A DNA stretch of 64,000 nucleotides, taken from Planctomycetes bacterium B3_Pla. Its GTDB lineage: Bacteria; Planctomycetota; Phycisphaerae; Sedimentisphaerales; Anaerobacaceae. How positions within the stretch are numbered: position 1 is the stretch's first letter; each line of letters begins with the position of its first letter. A program made the translations under genes and the position numbers. Shown here in pieces: positions 25,401 to 33,557 of the stretch. Location of the stretch: contig NJBM01000005.1 in NCBI GenBank assembly GCA_005223045.1, positions 62,001 through 126,000 of the forward strand. Reading direction: 5' to 3'. Under the pieces are notes generated by a model, which was not told where the DNA came from, ran no database searches, and was given only the letters and a program-made list of their open reading frames with translations.

Positions 25401-28400
25401 ATAAGGACGTCACCGTCCTGTTCCGGCAGTCGAAGAGTCTGCTCGTGCCGGGGCAATACCCGACCATTGCATCGGCGGTAGATGCCGCCTACACGCACGG
25501 CGACAAGGTCGTTGTCTCTGCCGGCACATATTTCGGCTTCATTGACTTCCAGGGCAAGGCGATTACTGTCGCCAGCGAACATCCCGACGATCCCCGCTCT
25601 GTGGCCGCCACGATCATTGAGACCTTTGGCTTCCCCGCTTTCCTATTCGTAAGTGGTGAAGGCAATGAGTCCGTCGTCGATGGCTTTACTATCACAGGCC
25701 TGGGCGACTTCGGTTCCTTCCCAACAGCCGACGGTGACGGGAGCCCCGGCGTGGACACCTTTGGCGGAGCAATCACCTGCCTCAACGGCAGCAGTCCCAC
25801 TCTATCTCACTTAGTCATCCGGGATGCCGTCGCCAGAGGTGGGGACGGCCTAAACAACGCCGTCATAATGCCCGCGCAAGATCCACCTGCGGACCCGCTT
25901 GATCCGTTGGATCCGCTCGATCCGTTGCCGGATCCCGACATACCCGATCCGAACGACCCGAACCAATGGGCGCCGGCGGACCCGAACAGGCCCGACCAGC
26001 CCGATCCGAACGATCCTAATGCGGTGGTGGACGGTTTTGCCGGTCAGGATGGCGATGCCGGTCTGCCCGGCGATCCCGGCATAGACGGTCTTGACGGCTT
26101 GCCGGGTCTGCCCGGAGGCGACGGCGGAGTAGGCTATGGAGGCGCGATGTATTTCGATGCCGACAGCAGCCCGGTTATCTTGAATTGCACTATCATCAAC
26201 TGCCTGGCCATCGGTGGCGATGCCGGCTACGGCGGTTTGGGCCAGGACGGCGGCGACGGTCAGGACGGCCAGCCCGGTCAGGACGGCCAGGAGGGCCAGA
26301 ACGGCGGGGAAGGTCTAAACGACGGGGCCGAAGGCGCAGGCGGCGCAGGCGGCGCAGGCGGTGACGGCGGAGTAGGCGGCAACGGTGGAAGAGGCGGCGA
26401 CGGTGGAAAAGGCGGCCAGGGCGGCGAAGCCCTCGGCGGCGCAATGTATTTCGGCCCCGGCTGCACGCCCACAATACGCTTCTGCAAGATTTTGAACTGC
26501 TTCACACGGCAGGGACTTGGCAACGCGGGCGGGGCAGCCGGCAATGGCGGCAACGCCGGCGTCGGAGCAGAACCAGGCGAAGGCGCAGACGGCGGTGACG
26601 GTTCTACAGCCGGCGCGGCGGGTGCGGACGGAGCCGAAAGTGACGGCGGAAACGGCGGCGACGGCGCTACAGGCGGCGACATGGGTGTAAACGGCTTAAG
26701 GTCGTGGGGAGGCGCCATATTCTTCCGCGAAAACTGCCAGGTGACCATGTCCGACACTATAATAAGTGATAACGCAGCTATTACAATTGTTCCAGCCTAT
26801 GAGTACCTCGGCGGCAACGGCGGTAACGGCGGCGACGGCGGTGACGGCGAAGGCGACGCTGCGGGCGGCGCAGGCGGTGCCGGCGGCGACGGCGGAGCAG
26901 GCGGCCCCCCGCGAGACCCCTTCGCAGATCCGAACGATCCGAATTTCGGTGGTCCGGGCTTCGGCGGTGGCGGAGGCGTCGGAGGCGACGGTGGCGATGA
27001 CGGCGCGGATGGTTTTGATGGTTTCGGCATGACCAGTTTCACCCCGAGCCTCGGAGGCGGCAACTACTACGAGTTCGGTTGCCAGGCGGAGCTTACCAAC
27101 TGTACGATAAGCTTCAACGCTTCGAGACAGCTTGACGAGAGCGGAGAAGACGGGGGCGGTGAATTCTATGAAGACGAGTGCACGTCCCTACTCGATCATT
27201 GTGAAGTTATAGGCAATCTGGCCGGATCGGGCGGAAGCGGAGGGGGCCAGTACTTCAGCGCGTTCTGCTCCGTGACGGTTAATGACTCTAACTATGTGGA
27301 CAACTCGTCCGGTGACGACGGCGGCGGATTGTTCTTCCCGTCGGACTGCGTAGTTGACATCAATGACAGCAGCTTCGTAGGTAATTCGAGTGTCAGATCC
27401 TTCGGTTCGGCAAGCGCGGGAGGTGGAATATACGGCGGCGGGGTATGGGACTGGACCAGTGGAAAATGGTTCAACGGCAGCATCATAACAGTCAATAACA
27501 GCTACTTCGGCACCAATAAAGCATCCTTCGGAGGCGGCCTGTACTGGCACGGTGAGGGTACAGATGTATCGATTTCCAATTCGGTCTTCGGTGGCAACAT
27601 CGCCGAGCACGGCGGCGGTATCTATTGGAGCGCCGGCGCGCCGGTGATCACGGGCTGCAGCTTCACGGGCAACAGTGCCAAAACAGGCTGGTTCCTCCCC
27701 GATGATCGTGTTCTCCGGCAGTTCTGGAGTTTCTTCAGTTTTGAAAAGCCCTTCGGCGGAGGAGGTGGAATCTTCTGCTGGTCTTCCGATGCGATAATTG
27801 AGAACTGTTTCATAACCGGCAATTCATCAGCCGGCTCCGGCGGCGGCGTGTATCTCGGCGGCGACTCCGGCGCGCCTAAGCTCAAGAACTGTCTGGTCAG
27901 AGGAAACTCCGCTGTCCTGGATGGCGGCGGCATCGTCTCCTATTGGCATATTGCCCCGACAATCTCCAACTGCACGATTGTTCAGAATAGCACGCATGAC
28001 CCGGACAACGACAAGCACGGAAGAGGCGGCGGCTTGTCCTGCTCCTATGAAAGCCAGACGACTCTTATCGACAGCATCCTCTGGGACAACAAGGGCGCCA
28101 ACGGCAACCAGATATCGATTGGCAGCGATGACGAGCCGATCTTTTTGGACAGACCCGCCTCTCTGACGGTATCATACAGCGACATCCAGGGCGGCAGGAG
28201 TCGCGATTCGATCTATATCGAACCCGAACGCGTGCTCAACTGGCTCGATGGCAATATCGACGCCGACCCGCTCTTCGTCGGATCGTCGTATTTCCTCAGC
28301 CAGCTCTCTGCGGGCGAGGCGAACAGCCCGGCCGTCGATGCCGGCAGTGATTCGGCGGCCAACCTCGGCCTCGACGAGACCACCACACGCTCGGATGGCG

Positions 28401-31400
28401 TCGGTGATACCGGTGTAGTCGATATGGGGCTTCACTACCTCACCGGCGCGGGCCAGACTCGGTTGACCGTAAGGGTCATCGGAGGCGAGCACGGCACGGT
28501 CGAGCCTCGCGGCGGGTCGTTCGACAGGTTCACCGTCGTAAAACTGACGGCAACTGTCGATACGGGCTATCAGATCAGGTGGATAGGTACCGATGATGAC
28601 AGTTCCGATGCTCTTGCCAACACGGTCACAATGGATTCGGACAAGACTGTCATTGTTGAATTCGCAGAAGCAGTCGGCAGGACGGTCACCGTGCCGGGCG
28701 ACTTCCTGACACTCCAGAACGCGGTTCATCATGCCAAAGATGGCGATACGATTGTACTCGACGCCGGCACTTATTTCGGCGGATATGCAGGTAGGGCTGT
28801 CGTGGTGGACAAGGCTATTACTATCCAATCGAGGAATCCCGAAGATCCCAATGTTGTCTCGGCAACGATTATTGACGGCTACATCGGCACCAGTGGAACA
28901 TGGACCTACACTGGCATCACATTTGCATCTAACACCGATTCACGTACCGTTCTAAACGGTGTTACTATACAGAACTGCGGTGGAGACATAATAGATGGTG
29001 GTGACGGCGACAGGGATTTAGGTCATCCCGACGGGTTTGACGGCGGAAGCGGGGACGGCGCCGGAATAGCGATCCAAAAAGGAGCCAGCCCCATTATCAT
29101 GAACTGTATTATACGAGACAACTGGTTCCAGGGAGGCGACGGAGGCGACGGCGAGAATGGGGCAAGTAACCCGATTCAGAATGCAGGCCGAGGTGGTTGG
29201 GGAGGCTGGGTACATGGCGCCGGCATATACTGCGGCGTGGACAGCAGCCCTCAATTCATAAACTGCATAATCGAGAACAATGAAGCCCGCGGCGGCAACG
29301 GCGGCGACGGCGGCGATGCTGGTGGGGGCGGCGCAGCTAACTACGGAGGAAACTGGAGCAGGGCTCAGGCGCTCCACATTGACCCCTTCAGCGCTGCCAT
29401 TGTGCCCGTACTCGGTGACCTCTGGGATTTCTGGCTATGGGACTACGCATCCTTCTACGGGCCTATTTATGACGTCAATTTGACCGGTTACTTCGGCGAC
29501 TATAGATGGTACTCCGGATACGGAGGAGGCGCATACTGTGACGTCCGAAGTAATGTTAGTTTCGTAAACTGTGAAATCAGAGGCAATAGCACTGTCGGCG
29601 GGATGAGTGGAATCGGCGGTGACGGCAGCGGGGCCACGGAGCCTGTGGTCGCTTATGAGATGCCGACTTACGGAGCCGGTGTCTATTGTGCAGTCGATTC
29701 TACGGTGACTTTCAGAGACTGCACATTTGAAGACAATGTTGCATCGGGAGTCGAGGCCGGGGCCGACCCGAATCACCGTCTTGACCCCTATATCGGATAT
29801 GGAGGCGGTGTATGTGCTGAGGACAGCGCTGCGATTACATTTATCGACTGCAACTTTGTTGACAATGAAGGCGATTCCGGCGGTGCGATGTGTCTCGACA
29901 ACACCGTTGTTACAATTATAGACTCCAACATTGTCTCCAACACGGCGATTCGCGGCGGGGGGCTGGCCAGCTCCGGCAGCTTTATAGACATATTAAACAC
30001 CAAAGTCATGAATAACACGGCGACTGTAGATGTGAACGATCCCAACAATACTGCCGGAGATATTCTCGCCAGCGGGGCCGGTCTGTATTGCTGGCTGGGA
30101 GGCATACAAATCCGGGACTGCAACTTCACCGGTAATATAGCTGATTTCTCCGGAGGCGGCGTGTACCTGCGCGACGTAAACAGTGCCTCAATTGTCAATA
30201 ACCTGATTGTGAACAACGCTGCCGGCAGAGACGGCGGCGGCATCTCATTGAGCTGGTTTACCGACTCGGTCATATCCAACTGCACATTCTTTAGCAACGC
30301 CAGTCCGGGTAACATCGGGGAAACCGACGAGACAGGCTTCGGCGGCGCCTTGTCGCTGTTCCACGAGACCGAGTGCCTGGTGACCGACAGCATCTTCTGG
30401 AACAATTTCGCCCTGCAGGGCAACGCAATCGCAGTGGGAGTCGGTTCCCAGGTCGGCACGAAACCATCGACGCTCACCGTTTCTCACAGTGATATTAAGG
30501 ATGGACGAGCGTCTGTCTGGGTCGATATCGCTTCGACGCTCGACTGGGAGGCAGGCAATATCGACGAGGACCCATTGTTTGTCACTGGACCGCTCGACGA
30601 CTACTATCTAAGCCAGATCGACGCCGGCCAGTCTCAAAACAGTCCCGGTGTCGATGCCGGCAGCGATTATGCCAGTTCCGTTGGCCTGATCGGATACACG
30701 ACCCGCACTGACGATGCGCACGACACAGGCCTGGTCGATATGGGCTACCACCACCCGAAGGCACAACCATGCAGATTGTGCGACCTTGCCCTTGACGGCA
30801 TTATTAACTTCGCCGATTTCGCGAAAGTTGCCGATTCGTGGCTTGAGCAGGCATGTTCAGAGACAAATGCCTGGTGCCAGGGCGCAGACCTCACGTCGGA
30901 TATGAACGTTGATTTCAGAGACGTACTTTTCCTGGCCGACTGCTGGCTCGTCCAGGACACGCTGGCGCCGACTCCCGATCCGAGCCGATGGGAAACAGAA
31001 CCTAATTTAAGCTCAGGATCGTCAATAACCATGACTGCGGAGACCGCCCTGGATGCCTGGGGCTGGGAAGTCGAGTACTTCTTCGAATGTATTGACAGCA
31101 ATAACGGCGGCGATTGCCACAACAGTGACTGGCAGACAGACCCGACGTATACAGATACAGGTCTTACCGCCGGCGTTGAATACGGCTACAGGATAAGGGC
31201 TCGCGACGGTGTCCCGTGGATTCCGGACGATGGAACAGGTGAGCGGGGCAACAAGACCGAATGGTCGCCAATACGCTATGCAGGCATAGACAGTACGCCG
31301 CCGGCGCCAGCTCCCTACATAGACACAATCGATTCGAATTCGCCGAATGAGATTACGATGACGGCTACGACCGTCTTCGACGAGAGCGGTGTGGAGTATT

Positions 31401-31912
31401 ACTTCGAGAACACTTCCGTAGATGGACACGACAGCGACTGGCAGACTGATCCCAACTATACCGACGTCGGACTCGATCCCAACACCGAGTACATTTACAG
31501 GGTCAGGGCACGAGATGAAGCAGGCAACGTAACCGACTGGTCCGATACGGTTAGAGTCACGACACTCGTGGCGCCGGACCTGATTGCTCCGACGCCGGAT
31601 CCGATGGAATGGGACCCGACGGTGGACCCGAACGGCTTCGACGGAACGCCGCGCGAGCTCGAAATCGACGACGGCACAAGCTTCGATTATTGGGCCATGA
31701 TGACGGCAACGATAGCCGTAGATGCCGGCGGCGGCCCGGTGGAGTACTTCTTCGAGTGCATTACCGAGAGCGGCTTTAGCAGCGGCTGGCAGGCATCCGA
31801 GATCTACACTGTCTTGGTAGGCAGGAGTGGACAAGGCCACCTGTTCCGCGTCAAGGCACGCGATCAGTTCAACAACGAGACAGCATGGTCACCCATTGAC
31901 GCGGCCGACTAA
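22418..31912 (+). CDS. Giant secreted subtilase / parallel beta-helix / Gly-rich / dockerin protein
   Basis: About 3,164 residues. ATG 22418 gives a classical signal peptide (MKRQILISLLVSLSASGFAG); AAAGGGAG lies very close to it, so TTG 22397 or 22403 remain possible. A propeptide-like region is followed by a subtilisin S8 domain with Asp183 (TDTGIDYQHPDL), His250 (HGTHVAGIAGA) and Ser424 (SGTSLSAPYAAG). Three parallel beta-helix blocks follow (about 23,880-24,960, 25,440-28,440 and 28,680-30,760), marked by repeats such as SPIIEDCIITNN and by starts like YPTIASAVDAA. InlB-like bacterial repeats (TVTMDSDKDVTVLF) separate them. The second block carries long Gly/Asp-rich stretches and a DP-rich linker. 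Near 30,765-30,960 is a type I dockerin-like pair (DLALDGIINFADFAKVADSW and DLTSDMNVDFRDVLFLADCW), then three Fn3-like units. No sorting signal. A surface or released protein is likely. Confidence 0.9.
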   Translation: MKRQILISLLVSLSASGFAGAANLPLFGFSDVTQSGSDVYKQNELIVRFADPDAGAQPPDGPAITGPWSTATIRTMMSDSILAGAEVGKSYDDVTPGLAVVNLPEGTNVLDALAWFNSSANVLYAEPNYKYKLFLVPNDPNYPEQWALDNTGQTGGTPDADIDANDAWDINTGDPDIIIAITDTGIDYQHPDLAANMWVNAAEQNGTPGVDDDGNGYVDDIYGYDFAGAGAAILDDGDSDPCDMWFHGTHVAGIAGAVADNNEGIAGACWNVQLMSLKIFADDFVTEPTAFASDAVEAIAYAVDNGAKIINASWGGGFFSQALYDAIRQAGDAGLIFVAAAGNDFGNDNDVFPLYPASYDLDNIISVTSTDHDDNLAVFANVGATSVDIAEPGEEIFSTTPTTELFPMLVFDVSTNYASLSGTSLSAPYAAGACALIWSEFPTLPNGLVKGILLKAVDPIVGSPNCCLSGGRINLHNALTLIPKGKAGKVLNAKDDPGDPANLYSTIQDAIDDANDGDELIAEANSLFIEAIDFKGKAITLRSGDITNPSDPNISPENTLMLGLLDEGSVVTFQNNEGPDTIIRGMTVSWGSADYGAGIGCYGASPIIEDCIITNNFANYYGAGIDCYDASPTIRNCTITDNRTLGTAGIGGGINCEQAAPVISNCLISNNFANNIGGGIACYQSDPTIVNCVIANNSAIFHGGGIDLDNSSPVIANCTIVVDDPDAPKDDGIAGNHDSFPTITNCILWGNGDDLYNVSAAYSCIEDNDAGPGNIHAEPTFVTGPFGDYYLSQTVAGQLADSTCVDLGDPDTDPALQIETFTTRTDGGADAGVIDIGAHYPALPAMPVELTVTVMDANVPVDANTANGHVDPNGGTFRQYEVVQLTAHPKPGYRVKAWTGTDDDSLTGPNNTITMITDAVITVEFEEVPLFHLRTEVVGGRGTISPYLKRGEYFPDGTVVTVVAIADRTYIVDRWSGSDDDVSWASTNTVTMDSDKDVTVLFRQSKSLLVPGQYPTIASAVDAAYTHGDKVVVSAGTYFGFIDFQGKAITVASEHPDDPRSVAATIIETFGFPAFLFVSGEGNESVVDGFTITGLGDFGSFPTADGDGSPGVDTFGGAITCLNGSSPTLSHLVIRDAVARGGDGLNNAVIMPAQDPPADPLDPLDPLDPLPDPDIPDPNDPNQWAPADPNRPDQPDPNDPNAVVDGFAGQDGDAGLPGDPGIDGLDGLPGLPGGDGGVGYGGAMYFDADSSPVILNCTIINCLAIGGDAGYGGLGQDGGDGQDGQPGQDGQEGQNGGEGLNDGAEGAGGAGGAGGDGGVGGNGGRGGDGGKGGQGGEALGGAMYFGPGCTPTIRFCKILNCFTRQGLGNAGGAAGNGGNAGVGAEPGEGADGGDGSTAGAAGADGAESDGGNGGDGATGGDMGVNGLRSWGGAIFFRENCQVTMSDTIISDNAAITIVPAYEYLGGNGGNGGDGGDGEGDAAGGAGGAGGDGGAGGPPRDPFADPNDPNFGGPGFGGGGGVGGDGGDDGADGFDGFGMTSFTPSLGGGNYYEFGCQAELTNCTISFNASRQLDESGEDGGGEFYEDECTSLLDHCEVIGNLAGSGGSGGGQYFSAFCSVTVNDSNYVDNSSGDDGGGLFFPSDCVVDINDSSFVGNSSVRSFGSASAGGGIYGGGVWDWTSGKWFNGSIITVNNSYFGTNKASFGGGLYWHGEGTDVSISNSVFGGNIAEHGGGIYWSAGAPVITGCSFTGNSAKTGWFLPDDRVLRQFWSFFSFEKPFGGGGGIFCWSSDAIIENCFITGNSSAGSGGGVYLGGDSGAPKLKNCLVRGNSAVLDGGGIVSYWHIAPTISNCTIVQNSTHDPDNDKHGRGGGLSCSYESQTTLIDSILWDNKGANGNQISIGSDDEPIFLDRPASLTVSYSDIQGGRSRDSIYIEPERVLNWLDGNIDADPLFVGSSYFLSQLSAGEANSPAVDAGSDSAANLGLDETTTRSDGVGDTGVVDMGLHYLTGAGQTRLTVRVIGGEHGTVEPRGGSFDRFTVVKLTATVDTGYQIRWIGTDDDSSDALANTVTMDSDKTVIVEFAEAVGRTVTVPGDFLTLQNAVHHAKDGDTIVLDAGTYFGGYAGRAVVVDKAITIQSRNPEDPNVVSATIIDGYIGTSGTWTYTGITFASNTDSRTVLNGVTIQNCGGDIIDGGDGDRDLGHPDGFDGGSGDGAGIAIQKGASPIIMNCIIRDNWFQGGDGGDGENGASNPIQNAGRGGWGGWVHGAGIYCGVDSSPQFINCIIENNEARGGNGGDGGDAGGGGAANYGGNWSRAQALHIDPFSAAIVPVLGDLWDFWLWDYASFYGPIYDVNLTGYFGDYRWYSGYGGGAYCDVRSNVSFVNCEIRGNSTVGGMSGIGGDGSGATEPVVAYEMPTYGAGVYCAVDSTVTFRDCTFEDNVASGVEAGADPNHRLDPYIGYGGGVCAEDSAAITFIDCNFVDNEGDSGGAMCLDNTVVTIIDSNIVSNTAIRGGGLASSGSFIDILNTKVMNNTATVDVNDPNNTAGDILASGAGLYCWLGGIQIRDCNFTGNIADFSGGGVYLRDVNSASIVNNLIVNNAAGRDGGGISLSWFTDSVISNCTFFSNASPGNIGETDETGFGGALSLFHETECLVTDSIFWNNFALQGNAIAVGVGSQVGTKPSTLTVSHSDIKDGRASVWVDIASTLDWEAGNIDEDPLFVTGPLDDYYLSQIDAGQSQNSPGVDAGSDYASSVGLIGYTTRTDDAHDTGLVDMGYHHPKAQPCRLCDLALDGIINFADFAKVADSWLEQACSETNAWCQGADLTSDMNVDFRDVLFLADCWLVQDTLAPTPDPSRWETEPNLSSGSSITMTAETALDAWGWEVEYFFECIDSNNGGDCHNSDWQTDPTYTDTGLTAGVEYGYRIRARDGVPWIPDDGTGERGNKTEWSPIRYAGIDSTPPAPAPYIDTIDSNSPNEITMTATTVFDESGVEYYFENTSVDGHDSDWQTDPNYTDVGLDPNTEYIYRVRARDEAGNVTDWSDTVRVTTLVAPDLIAPTPDPMEWDPTVDPNGFDGTPRELEIDDGTSFDYWAMMTATIAVDAGGGPVEYFFECITESGFSSGWQASEIYTVLVGRSGQGHLFRVKARDQFNNETAWSPIDAAD
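26030..27060 (+). repeat. Collagen/PGRS-like Gly-rich coding repeats
   Basis: Inside the giant protein, GGCGGCGACGGCGG-type units are repeated in four tracts, encoding GGNGGNGGDGGDG-like and GLPGDPGIDGLDGLPGLPG-like sequence. The Gly tracts are inserted as loops between beta-helix coils (for example after AMYFDADSSPVILNCTIINC). The DNA is highly GC-skewed on the plus strand. Confidence 0.85.
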
Positions 31913-31931
31913 CGGAATCAAATACATGAAG

Positions 31932-31961
31932 GGGCCTTTCTGCGCCGGCAGGAAGGCCCCA
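31932..31961 (+). terminator. Hairpin after the giant gene
   Basis: Perfect arms GGGGCCTT (31932-31939) and AAGGCCCC (31954-31961), extended inward by further pairs around CTGC/GCAG. The following bases are AT-rich but lack a clean T run, so termination is plausible, not certain. Confidence 0.6.
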
Positions 31962-32020
31962 TATTTAACTCTACATATCTGCTTGAACTGAAACCCGGCG
32001 ATTGCGCCGTTGGCGCCAGT

Positions 32021-32159
32021 GGGGCTGTTAAAGAAGTCCCACCGTAACGCCTGAGATTGCCGCGCGATTCTGCGAATCGCTCGCAATGACGAGAAAATGC
32101 ACATCCTGTCATTGCGAGGAGCGCAGCGACGAAGCAATCTCACGTTTTTCAACAGCCCC
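32021..32159. repeat. Inverted-repeat element, two head-to-head copies
   Basis: Ends are GGGGCTGTT (32021-32029) and AACAGCCCC (32151-32159). Each half contains an ATTGC...GCAATGAC unit (TGAGATTGC..., GCAATGACGAG; and CATTGCGAGG...GAAGCAATCTC). The right half (32103-32159) matches 47053-47110 in opposite orientation almost base for base. The element lies between two convergent genes. Confidence 0.8.
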
Positions 32160-32165
32160 GCAGTC

Positions 32166-33491
32166 TCATAATTTTGCTTTGAGTGCCTGGTAGCCGTAAT
32201 GTGCGATCAGGTGATCGAGTATCACCATCGCGGTGTAGTTCTCGGCAACGGGCCATACGCGGGCCACAATGGTCGGGTCGCGCCTGGTGATAGCGGCGAG
32301 CTGCTTGTTCTCTAAAGTGTACTTGTCGATGGTCATCTGCGGCTTGTCGATTGTCGGGGTGGGCTTGACGGCAAGTCTGACTACAATAGGCTGGCCTGTT
32401 GAAAGCCCGCCCGTAATCCCGCCGGCGTTGTTCGACTCGAAGACGACTTTGCCGTCTTCGGCGTGCATCTGGTCGTTGTTTTCGTAGCCGGTCATGTCTT
32501 TTACGGCAAAACCTGCGCCGACCTCGACTCCTTTGACGGCGCCGATTCCGAGCATCTTGCCTAATTCACCATCGAGCTTGTAAAAGACAGGCTCGCCAAG
32601 ACCTGCCGGCACGCCGGTCACGACGACTTCGACCGTGCCGCCCACCGAATCGCCCGTGGCGGCGATGCGATTACATGCATCGACCATGCCCTGGGCCGCC
32701 TCGATGTCCGGGCAGTTTACGACCGGATGTACGCCGTACTTGTCCTGAATCTCGGTATGGCTGAGCTTCGGAGCCTTGCCGCGTATAGAGTCGATTTCCT
32801 GCTCGATCTCAGCCAATATCCCGGCCTTTTCCAGGAATCTCATCTCCATATTGATGCGGTTCTTGACATATACTTCCTGATAGAACGGGTCCATGTCCCA
32901 TCGCATCTTTTTATAGTCTTCGGTGTACTTGAAGGCCTTCTCAGCGTCGACGTCGGGGCATCGGACGCCGGCAATCTCTTTGACGTAGGAAAACACGTTG
33001 ATGCCGCAACTCTTGAGCACTTTCTTGGCTACGTACCCCGCCCCAACAATCGTCGAGGTGTAGCGTCCGCTAAAGATGCCGGCGCCGATGGCGTCATCGT
33101 CGGGGCCGTACTTCATAAACGAAGCGTAAGACGCATGACCCGGACGAGGCGTGCGGTTCGTGTCCTGGTATTGCTTGATGTGAATGAAGTGACGATCCAG
33201 GTTGGGAATAAGAATCACCAGCGGCGTGCCGTTAGTATGATCCTTATTGCCGGCGCCTTCGATAGTGTCGGCTACGTTGATGCCGGAATAGATAATCGGC
33301 AGGTCCGGCTCTTTTCGCGGGCTGCTCAATTCGTCGGCGCCCGGCTTTCGCAGAAGCAAATCGCCGTAAATCTCCTGCTCGGTCAGCAGCATCCCCGGCG
33401 GGACGCCATGTAAAATGGATGTGAGGCCCTCCTGATAAGAGCCGCCGGCAACGGTTACCTGAAAAACGCGTCCAATGTGACAACCAATCAT
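32166..33491 (-). CDS. aroC: Chorismate synthase, divergent type
   Basis: The enzyme makes chorismate from 5-enolpyruvylshikimate 3-phosphate with reduced FMN. Family signatures seen: RPGHASYASFMKYG (His119), the GDSVGGTVEVVVTGVPAGLG segment, and SNNAGGITGGLSTGQPIVVR followed by KPTPTI. At 441 residues it is 50-80 longer than most; the extra sequence lies around residues 180-265 (for example MRWDMDPFYQEVYVKNRINM). The N-terminal GESHG motif is replaced by GGSYQ, so the first conserved His is Tyr19, and the usual RxSARET motif is GRYTSTIV. It follows aroA on the same strand after 66 bases, which supports a real pathway role. Either a divergent but active subgroup or a changed enzyme. Confidence 0.85.
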   Translation of the reverse strand: MIGCHIGRVFQVTVAGGSYQEGLTSILHGVPPGMLLTEQEIYGDLLLRKPGADELSSPRKEPDLPIIYSGINVADTIEGAGNKDHTNGTPLVILIPNLDRHFIHIKQYQDTNRTPRPGHASYASFMKYGPDDDAIGAGIFSGRYTSTIVGAGYVAKKVLKSCGINVFSYVKEIAGVRCPDVDAEKAFKYTEDYKKMRWDMDPFYQEVYVKNRINMEMRFLEKAGILAEIEQEIDSIRGKAPKLSHTEIQDKYGVHPVVNCPDIEAAQGMVDACNRIAATGDSVGGTVEVVVTGVPAGLGEPVFYKLDGELGKMLGIGAVKGVEVGAGFAVKDMTGYENNDQMHAEDGKVVFESNNAGGITGGLSTGQPIVVRLAVKPTPTIDKPQMTIDKYTLENKQLAAITRRDPTIVARVWPVAENYTAMVILDHLIAHYGYQALKAKL

Positions 33492-33518
33492 TTTTATTCA
33501 ATCTCCAAGAATTATCTA

Positions 33519-33556
33519 TGTAGGGGCAACCCTGTGTGGTTGCCCGATTCATCGGG
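33519..33556. repeat. Double hairpin between aroA and aroC
   Basis: Two overlapping hairpins: GGGCAACC/GGTTGCCC (33524-33531, 33538-33545) and CCCGAT/ATCGGG (33543-33548, 33551-33556). It resembles a dispersed palindromic repeat and could also attenuate or stabilise the aroA-aroC transcript. Confidence 0.6.
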
Positions 33557-33557
33557 C

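Noticed and set aside
26278..26757. Proline-rich protein on the minus strand
   Set aside because: Antisense of Gly-rich repeats (GGC read as GCC/CCG); no start signal.
32021..32159. Structured RNA or tRNA gene
   Set aside because: The folding comes from two inverted copies of a dispersed repeat; no tRNA arms or conserved bases are present.
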